This document shows positions 57,212 through 64,000 of a stretch of 64,000 nucleotides of DNA, one piece after another. The notes under the pieces were generated by a model. It saw only the letters and a program-made list of their open reading frames with translations, was not told where the DNA came from and did not search any database. The translations under genes were made by a program, and so were the position numbers. Each line of letters opens with the position of its first letter. Position 1 is the stretch's first letter. The stretch is from Aquibium oceanicum (lineage in GTDB: Bacteria > Pseudomonadota > Alphaproteobacteria > Rhizobiales > Rhizobiaceae): the NCBI RefSeq assembly GCF_001889605.1, contig NZ_CP018171.1:124001-188000 (forward strand), read 5' to 3'.

Positions 57212-57907
57212 CTAGTCCGGCAGTCTGACCGCCAGCAAATCAGGCCGCCGTTCCCGCGTCAGCCTTTCGGCCTGCTCACGCCGCCATGCTGCAACTTTTG
57301 CATGATTGCCCGACGTGAGCACTTCCGGGATAGCTCGCCCTTCCCACTCCTGCGGCCGCGTGAAATGTGGATGTTCGAGCAGGCCGCCTTCGAAACTCTC
57401 TTCCGTGCCGGAGGCCTCGTTGCCCATCACGCCGGGGAGCAGGCGCACGACGGCATCGAGCAGCACGAGCGCCGCAGGCTCGCCGCCGGAGAGGATGTAG
57501 TCGCCGATCGAGACTTCCTCGAGCCCGCGGGCCTCGATCACCCGTTGGTCGACGCCTTCGAAGCGGCCGCATACGATAACCGCGCCCGGGCCGGACGCCA
57601 GTTGGCGCACACGCGCCTGGCTGAGCGGTTTTCCGCGCGGGCTCATGAGGAGCTTCGGGCGCGGATCGCCTTGCGGCGCGGCGTGGTCGATCGCCCTGGC
57701 AAGGATGTCGGCGCGCATCACCATGCCGGCGCCGCCGCCGGCAGGCGTGTCGTCGACGGTGCGGTGGCGATCGGTCGCGAAGTCGCGGATCTGCACGGTT
57801 TCGAGCGACCAGTCGCCGCGCTCCAGTGCCCGGCCCGCCAGCGAGATGCCCAGATGGCCCGGGAACATCTCCGGGTAGAGCGTGAGGACGGCAGCACAAA
57901 AACTCAC
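57212..57907 (-). CDS. trmD: tRNA (guanine-N1)-methyltransferase TrmD
   Basis: 231 residues. SPOUT knot: [23 protein letters not shown], then [31 protein letters not shown] and [17 protein letters not shown], the SAM-binding loop. It methylates G37 of tRNAs reading CNN codons. It begins with GTG at 57907, overlapping the rimM stop by 4 bases (GTGA). In most bacteria rplS follows directly; here three genes intervene. Confidence 0.96.
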   Translation of the reverse strand: MSFCAAVLTLYPEMFPGHLGISLAGRALERGDWSLETVQIRDFATDRHRTVDDTPAGGGAGMVMRADILARAIDHAAPQGDPRPKLLMSPRGKPLSQARVRQLASGPGAVIVCGRFEGVDQRVIEARGLEEVSIGDYILSGGEPAALVLLDAVVRLLPGVMGNEASGTEESFEGGLLEHPHFTRPQEWEGRAIPEVLTSGNHAKVAAWRREQAERLTRERRPDLLAVRLPD

Positions 57908-58494
57908 CGGTTTCCTCCGGCCGAGCGCGGTCCGCGCGGACGATCCGCGCCGCCACCGGACGGCTCGTCCTCGTCCTCTTCGTCACGCAATCCGGCCGCG
58001 GCGGTGTCGATCGTCACCGTTCCGCCCGCGACATCGATCGCGGGCACCGCGGCCTTGGTGAAGGGGATGAGTTCGCTCCGCCCGCCCGAGGTCGCGACTT
58101 CTATGATGTCGCCGCCGCCGAAGTCGTGCAGCGCGCGGATCGTCCCGATCTTTCCTCCCGTCTCGTCGACGACGGCCAGGCCGATCAGGTCGGCGTGGTA
58201 GAACTCGTCCTCCTCCAGGTCGTCGGGAAGCACCGAACGGTCGACGAAGAGCTCGGTCCCGTTCAGCGCCTCGGCCACATTGCGGTCGGAGACGCACTCG
58301 AAGCGCACGACCAGCATATCCTTCTGCGGACGCAGGTCGCGGATGACGAAAGTTTGTCCGTCCGAGGCGTGGAGCGGGCCATAATCGCCGAGCGCCATCG
58401 GTTCGCCGGTGAAGGTCTTCACGCGCACCTCTCCCTTGATGCCGTGGGCGGCACCGATGGTGGCCATGAGAACCGGGTTTTTCAGCTTCGGCAT
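57904..58494 (-). CDS. rimM: 16S rRNA processing protein RimM
   Basis: 196 residues. The N-terminal domain starts [24 protein letters not shown]; the PRC-barrel part has [36 protein letters not shown], and [12 protein letters not shown] ends the core. RimM helps 30S maturation near helix 31/33. A Gly/Glu/Asp/Arg tail of about 20 residues follows. ATG 58494 gives the family start. rpsP is not adjacent upstream; xerC is divergent. Confidence 0.95.
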   Translation of the reverse strand: MPKLKNPVLMATIGAAHGIKGEVRVKTFTGEPMALGDYGPLHASDGQTFVIRDLRPQKDMLVVRFECVSDRNVAEALNGTELFVDRSVLPDDLEEDEFYHADLIGLAVVDETGGKIGTIRALHDFGGGDIIEVATSGGRSELIPFTKAAVPAIDVAGGTVTIDTAAAGLRDEEDEDEPSGGGADRPRGPRSAGGNR

Positions 58495-58609
58495 GGGATG
58501 CATCCTTCGCGCCGCTCCTAGAGCCAAGGCGCGGCGATGGCAATGACGGCGTTCACGAAGCGCTAACGCCTGCGCCCCAGCATACGTCACACCCAGGGAC
58601 CCGTCTCCG

Positions 58610-59548
58610 ATGCAGGAATTCCTCGTTTCAGCCAAAGCAGACCTGATGGAGGCCCGCGCCGGCTGGCTCTCGGCGCTCGGGCGCGAACGTCGCCTGGCTG
58701 CGTTGACGCTGGAGGCTTACGAGCGCGATACGCGGCAGTTCTTCCAGTTCCTGACCGGCCACTGCGGCGGGCCGCCAGGTCTTTCCGACATCGCCGATCT
58801 GCGCCCGGCGGACCTGCGCGCCTTTCTCGCCTATCGGCGCAAGGAAGGGGTCGGCGCCCGCACGCTCGGGCGCGGGCTGGCGGCGATCCGCTCCTTCCTG
58901 CGCCATCTCGAACGGCGCGGCCTCGCCAATGCGGCCGGGGCGGCGTCGCTGCGATCGCCGAAACTTCCCAAATCCCTGCCGCGTCCGCTGACCGCCCCCG
59001 ATGCGAGACGGGTCGTGTCGGCGGGCGAGCAACTCGCCGAGGAGCCCTGGATCGCCGCCCGCAACGCGGCGGTCCTCACGCTCCTCTACGGGTCCGGCTT
59101 GCGCATCTCGGAAGCGCTCGGCATCACCGCGAGCCAGATCGCGGGCAAGGGCGAAACCATTCTCAGGATCACCGGCAAGGGCGGCAAGACGCGGCTGACG
59201 CCGATGCTCCCGGTCGCCCTGCAGGCGGTCGGCGAATACCGACGGCTCTGTCCCCACCATCTTCCGCCCAACGGTCCGCTCTTCCGCGGCGCGCGCGGCG
59301 GCCCGCTCGACCCTTCCGTCGTGCAGCGCGAGATGCGCAAGCTGCGCTCGGCGCTTAACCTGCCCGACAGCGCGACCCCGCACGCCCTGCGCCACTCCTT
59401 CGCCACCCATCTTCTGGCGCGCGGTGGCGACCTCAGGACGATCCAGGAGCTTCTCGGGCACGCCAGCCTGTCGACCACGCAGCTCTACACCGGTGTCGAC
59501 ACCAGCCGCCTGCTCGACATCTACGACAAGGCGCATCCGCGTGCCTGA
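58610..59548 (+). CDS. xerC: tyrosine recombinase XerC
   Basis: 312 residues. A SAM-like core-binding domain (about 12-100) precedes the catalytic domain. The catalytic Arg is in YGSGLRISEALG, then HALRHSFATHLLARGG (His and Arg), GHASLSTTQLYTGVD with the Tyr nucleophile, and the C-terminal IYDKAHPRA, which matches XerC rather than XerD. It resolves chromosome dimers at dif with XerD and FtsK. It is divergent from rimM. Confidence 0.92.
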   Translation: MQEFLVSAKADLMEARAGWLSALGRERRLAALTLEAYERDTRQFFQFLTGHCGGPPGLSDIADLRPADLRAFLAYRRKEGVGARTLGRGLAAIRSFLRHLERRGLANAAGAASLRSPKLPKSLPRPLTAPDARRVVSAGEQLAEEPWIAARNAAVLTLLYGSGLRISEALGITASQIAGKGETILRITGKGGKTRLTPMLPVALQAVGEYRRLCPHHLPPNGPLFRGARGGPLDPSVVQREMRKLRSALNLPDSATPHALRHSFATHLLARGGDLRTIQELLGHASLSTTQLYTGVDTSRLLDIYDKAHPRA

Positions 59549-59620
59549 GCAAGCAGGACGCACGGCGTTTTCGGCTTCCGCTTAACGGTTTCGCCGTTTT
59601 TGGCCCTTAACATACGCCCC

Positions 59621-60682
59621 ATGAACCGTGCGATTGCCATCTCCGACCGCGTCTGCCGCGTCGCGCTTGCCCTGGTCGCAGCGGCGAACGTGCTCTTCCT
59701 CGTCGGCTTCCTGGCGGCCGTGTTGCTCGCGATGGAGGCCGGCGCCGCCACGCCGGACTGCAAGGGTACGGATCTGCTCGAACGGATGCGGACCGAGGAG
59801 CCCGCCCTCCTGGCCAGGATCGAGGCCAAGGCGAACGCCGTGCCGAACGGGCGCGGACTGCTCTGGAAAGTGGAAAAGCCGGGTGTCGAGGCATCGTACC
59901 TTTTTGGAACCATGCACCTGACCGATGCGCGCGTGGTTGACCTCACGCCACGGGCGCGGGACGCATACCTGTCCGCCGGCACCGTGGTGATCGAGACCAC
60001 AGACGTCCTGGACGAGAAGCGCATGCTGGCGACGATGATGGAGCGCCCGGAACTGACCATGTTTACGGACGGCTCGACGCTCAATTCCCATCTCGACGCG
60101 GACAAGGCGGCGCAACTCGGGGCGGCGCTCGCCGACCGCGGGATACCGCCCGCGAGCGTGCAGAAGATGAAGCCCTGGATGCTCGCCGCCGCACTTTCGC
60201 TGCCGGCCTGCGAAATGGCCCGCAAGGCAGCCGGCGCACAGGTGCTCGACGTCAAGCTCGCGAAGGAGGCGGAGGCCGACGGCAAGCGCATCGCTGGGCT
60301 CGAATCCGCCACCGACCAGCTGGAAGCCATGGCCTCGCTGCCGATTGACTTCCACATCGACGGCCTGATCGCGACGTTGAAGCTCGGCGACGAACTGGAC
60401 GACCTGTTCGAGACCATGATCGTGCTCTACGAGCGCGAAGAGGTCGGCATGGTCTGGCCGCTGTTCCAGGCCGCCGTGCCGGAAGCCGCCGACCAGAGCG
60501 GCTACGCTGCGTTCGAAGAGGTGATGATCACGCGGCGCAACAGGACGATGGCGGCAGAGGCCGCGGCATTCCTCGACGAGGGAAACAGCTTCGTCGCCGT
60601 CGGCGCCCTCCATTTGCCAGGTGAGGAAGGGCTCGTCGCACTCCTGCGGAAGGCGGGCTATACCGTCACGCCGGCCGGCTGA
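59621..60682 (+). CDS. TraB/GumN-family protein
   Basis: 353 residues. A signal or membrane segment covers about 10-40, ending near AGAATPDC. The TraB/GumN (TIKI-like) fold has two conserved blocks: YLFGTMHLTDARV early and FVAVGALHLPGEEGLVALLRKAGY at the end, with Glu/His residues that bind metal in relatives. Some relatives are metalloproteases or pilus-shutdown factors; function here is unknown. ATG 59621 is used over an upstream TTG. Confidence 0.87.
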   Translation: MNRAIAISDRVCRVALALVAAANVLFLVGFLAAVLLAMEAGAATPDCKGTDLLERMRTEEPALLARIEAKANAVPNGRGLLWKVEKPGVEASYLFGTMHLTDARVVDLTPRARDAYLSAGTVVIETTDVLDEKRMLATMMERPELTMFTDGSTLNSHLDADKAAQLGAALADRGIPPASVQKMKPWMLAAALSLPACEMARKAAGAQVLDVKLAKEAEADGKRIAGLESATDQLEAMASLPIDFHIDGLIATLKLGDELDDLFETMIVLYEREEVGMVWPLFQAAVPEAADQSGYAAFEEVMITRRNRTMAAEAAAFLDEGNSFVAVGALHLPGEEGLVALLRKAGYTVTPAG

Positions 60683-60780
60683 TCCCTCCGGACCAATTGG
60701 CCGATAACACGAAGCGTGATTTGGAGCCAGCGATCGGCTGCGATACCTTCCTCGGCGTCAACGATTTGAGGAGAGTGCCC

Positions 60781-60990
60781 ATGAAGACGATCCTGGTCCT
60801 TGCCGCTTCGTTCGGACTGTCGATGTCCAGCGCCTATGCCTGCTCCGTGCACAAGACCGCCCACTCCGGCCAGATGACGGTCGCGAGCGTCCAGAGCGAC
60901 GCGGTTGCAGTCGACAGGGAGGCCAGCACCGCATCCATCTCCGCGCAACCGGTCGAGAAGCCGGCCGCCGACGACGCGACGGAAGAGTAG
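60781..60990 (+). CDS. small exported protein, hypothetical
   Basis: 69 residues. A signal peptide covers about 1-20 (MKTILVLAASFGLSMSSAYA) and the mature part is short, Ala/Ser/Thr-rich, with one Cys directly at the start. GAGGAG lies 8 nt upstream of the ATG at 60781. It resembles small exported rhizobial proteins with no assigned role and has no near neighbour of known function. Confidence 0.65.
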   Translation: MKTILVLAASFGLSMSSAYACSVHKTAHSGQMTVASVQSDAVAVDREASTASISAQPVEKPAADDATEE

Positions 60991-61126
60991 CGACGTCTTT
61001 TCGGCGGGATCTTCCCGGATCCCGGCGCGATCACGCTCGATATGAATAAGAGTCGCATCGTGATGCAACGATGCTCTTCCTCCACACGTTCTGGTGGTCC
61101 GAAACGTTGCGAAGGAGACAAGCGCC

Positions 61127-61516
61127 ATGACTTATCCCGGAAGACGTCCAGACGTTGACCCGGTCGACCCGGCGGGTCGAGACTATTCAGACCCCGCGGC
61201 CCCGGGTGCAATCGAGCGGGACGTGCCCGATCCGGCGGTTCCCGATCCGCGTGCCTACCCGCGCACGACGTCCAGCCCGCGCGGTATCGCGGCGGCGACG
61301 ATCGCGGTGGCCATCATCCTGCTCGCCGTCATCGCCTTCAGCTTCCTCGGCAACGGACCTGACGACCAGGTGACGGTTGCCCCCGAAGCCGCGCCGGTCG
61401 AAGGCACGATCGACCAGGCCCCGACGGCCTCGATTTCGCCCGATGGCGACGCAGCCATCCCGCCGATCCAGCCGAACAATTCCGCGGAACCCGTCGAGAC
61501 GGCTCCCGCGAACTAG
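61127..61516 (+). CDS. single-pass membrane protein, hypothetical
   Basis: 129 residues. A Pro/Asp-rich cytoplasmic part (1-52) with VDPVDPAGRDYSDPAAPGA leads to one membrane helix (about 55-73), then a short acidic Pro-rich periplasmic tail. GAAGGAGA lies about 8 nt before the ATG at 61127. No family recognised. A GNRA-loop hairpin follows. Confidence 0.7.
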   Translation: MTYPGRRPDVDPVDPAGRDYSDPAAPGAIERDVPDPAVPDPRAYPRTTSSPRGIAAATIAVAIILLAVIAFSFLGNGPDDQVTVAPEAAPVEGTIDQAPTASISPDGDAAIPPIQPNNSAEPVETAPAN

Positions 61517-61559
61517 CTCCCGCAAGTCTGTCACGGGTCAACCCGGGAGATGCGGCAAG

Positions 61560-61583
61560 GCCCCGGTGCGAAAGCGCCGGGGC
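61560..61583. terminator. hairpin between the membrane-protein gene and lpdA
   Basis: GCCCCGGTGC and GCGCCGGGGC form a 10-bp stem (one G-T pair) with the loop GAAA. It lies between two genes that converge on it, so it could end transcription from either side. No long T run follows on either strand. Confidence 0.55.
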
Positions 61584-61601
61584 TTAGCTCATTCCAGAAT
61601 G

Positions 61602-63008
<1,407 letters not shown>

Positions 63009-63244
63009 GAGAACACCCTTTCGTTTCGCCGGTCCGCCAGCGCCGCTGACATGCGTTTTCGTGCCCGTGGTATAGGACGCCTCGGCCGAAAAAAGCCAGA
63101 CCGAAGCCGTTCGAAAATCCCGATCCGTTCCATTGGCCGGCCGGCGCCGACCGCTACAGGCCCAATCCTTATACCGGCCCCGCTCATTTACTTCGATGAC
63201 ACGAGCGAATAGGCGGATGCCTTTCCAGCAGGTCCGGAAACCCG

Positions 63245-64000
63245 ATGCACCGCCAAGCCTACATCTTTCTCCTTCTGACCACGCTGATGTGGGGCGGCAA
63301 TACCATCGCGGGCAAACTCGCGGTCGACCATGTTTCCCCGATGCTGATGGCTACGATCCGGTGGAACATCGCATTTGCCGTCCTGTATTGCGTCGGGCGC
63401 CACAAGCTCGCGGCGGACTGGGAACGGGTCCGTCCGCGGCTTCTCTATCTCTCCGCGATGGGATTCTTCGGGTTCGCGGCATTCAACATCGCGCTGTACT
63501 GCGCGCTCCTGTTCACGTCCGCCGTCAACGCCAGCATCGAGCAGGCGGGCATCCCGATGGTCATCTTCGGCCTGAATTTCCTGATTTTCAGACAGCGCCT
63601 GTTCCTTGGCCAGATGATCGGATTCGTCCTGACCATCGCGGGCGTGGTGCTCACCGCCACCCATGGCGATCTCCGCAACCTCCTGCTGCTCGATCTCAAT
63701 GCCGGCGACGCGCTCGTGCTGGTGGCGGTCATGGTCTATGCCGGCTACACGGTGGCATTGCGGTTCCGACCGGCTATCCACTGGCTGAGCTTCATGATCG
63801 TCCTTTCCGCTTCCGCGTCCATCACCTCGATCCCGTTCGCGTTGGGCGAGTACGCCGCCGGTAGCGCCATCTGGCCCGATGCCACCGGCTGGGGATGCAT
63901 CCTCTATACCGCCGCCTTCCCGTCGCTGCTTTCGCAGGTCTTCTTCATACGCGGCGTGGAGGCGATCGGCGCGAACCGCGCAGGCCTGTTCATCAACCTC
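63245..64000 (+). CDS. DMT/EamA-family permease, cut by the window end
   Basis: 252 codons are visible and the frame stays open to base 64000, so the C-terminus lies outside. About eight membrane helices are already present: it opens [26 protein letters not shown], the EamA signature (the WG-N motif), and the second EamA repeat begins near residue 160. It is a drug/metabolite exporter of unknown substrate. It is divergent from lpdA. Confidence 0.88.
   Translation, partial: MHRQAYIFLLLTTLMWGGNTIAGKLAVDHVSPMLMATIRWNIAFAVLYCVGRHKLAADWERVRPRLLYLSAMGFFGFAAFNIALYCALLFTSAVNASIEQAGIPMVIFGLNFLIFRQRLFLGQMIGFVLTIAGVVLTATHGDLRNLLLLDLNAGDALVLVAVMVYAGYTVALRFRPAIHWLSFMIVLSASASITSIPFALGEYAAGSAIWPDATGWGCILYTAAFPSLLSQVFFIRGVEAIGANRAGLFINL

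Overview
This is a GC-rich alphaproteobacterial chromosome segment, most likely Hyphomicrobiales and close to Phyllobacteriaceae (Mesorhizobium-like). The evidence is the gene content and order: sdhCDAB, glnK-amtB, ftsK-lolA, a hemC-hemD-mitofilin-hemY operon, rimM-trmD with a long-tailed rplS, and a CenR-like regulator. Perfect CtrA-type TTAA-N7-TTAA boxes also fit. No tRNA, rRNA or CRISPR array was found. All calls come from reading sequence and translations by eye; no search was run.

Region 1 (1-4655) differs from the rest. It is visibly AT-richer and carries a tight four-gene operon: an SPFH-like coiled-coil protein, a von Willebrand A (VWA) protein, a PP2C phosphatase and a Ser/Thr kinase with an FHA-like tail. 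The last three form the kinase/phosphatase/VWA set known as the TerY-P triad, here paired with an SPFH-like partner and no Ter core genes. About 0.9 kb of gene-poor, repeat-containing DNA follows. It ends at an 18-nt tRNA 3'-end-like sequence (4638-4655) that looks like the right attachment site of an integrated island. The cassette is the best candidate in the window for an undescribed stress or defence system.

Region 2 (about 4.7-21.8 kb) is mixed core and accessory DNA: a phd-doc toxin-antitoxin pair with a substituted catalytic His, lepA, a DM9-repeat secreted protein, pseudoazurin, an FAD oxidoreductase, an amino-acid ABC transporter lacking its ATPase, MgtC, leuC, a GGDEF protein, and a two-gene membrane operon with a ClpP-like domain. 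Region 3 (about 22-35.4 kb) holds sdhCDAB, a nucleotidyltransferase coupled to sdhB, YceH, an alpha/beta hydrolase-LuxR fusion, periplasmic MsrA, leucine-type dehydrogenase, OsmC, a UbiH-like hydroxylase, TesB, and glnK-amtB behind a sigma-54 promoter.

Region 4 (about 35.4-54.5 kb) is housekeeping and envelope: ftsK with a perfect CtrA box, lolA, xthA, a cNMP-binding protein next to a CenR-like regulator and a divergent L,D-transpeptidase, gpsA-tsaD, and the heme operon hemC-hemD-mitofilin-hemY, followed by TerB-like and amidotransferase genes. Region 5 (54.5-64 kb) carries rplS and rimM-trmD separated by a cupin, a TauE-type permease and a DUF4279 gene, then xerC, a TraB/GumN protein, small envelope proteins, lpdA and a DMT permease cut by the window end.
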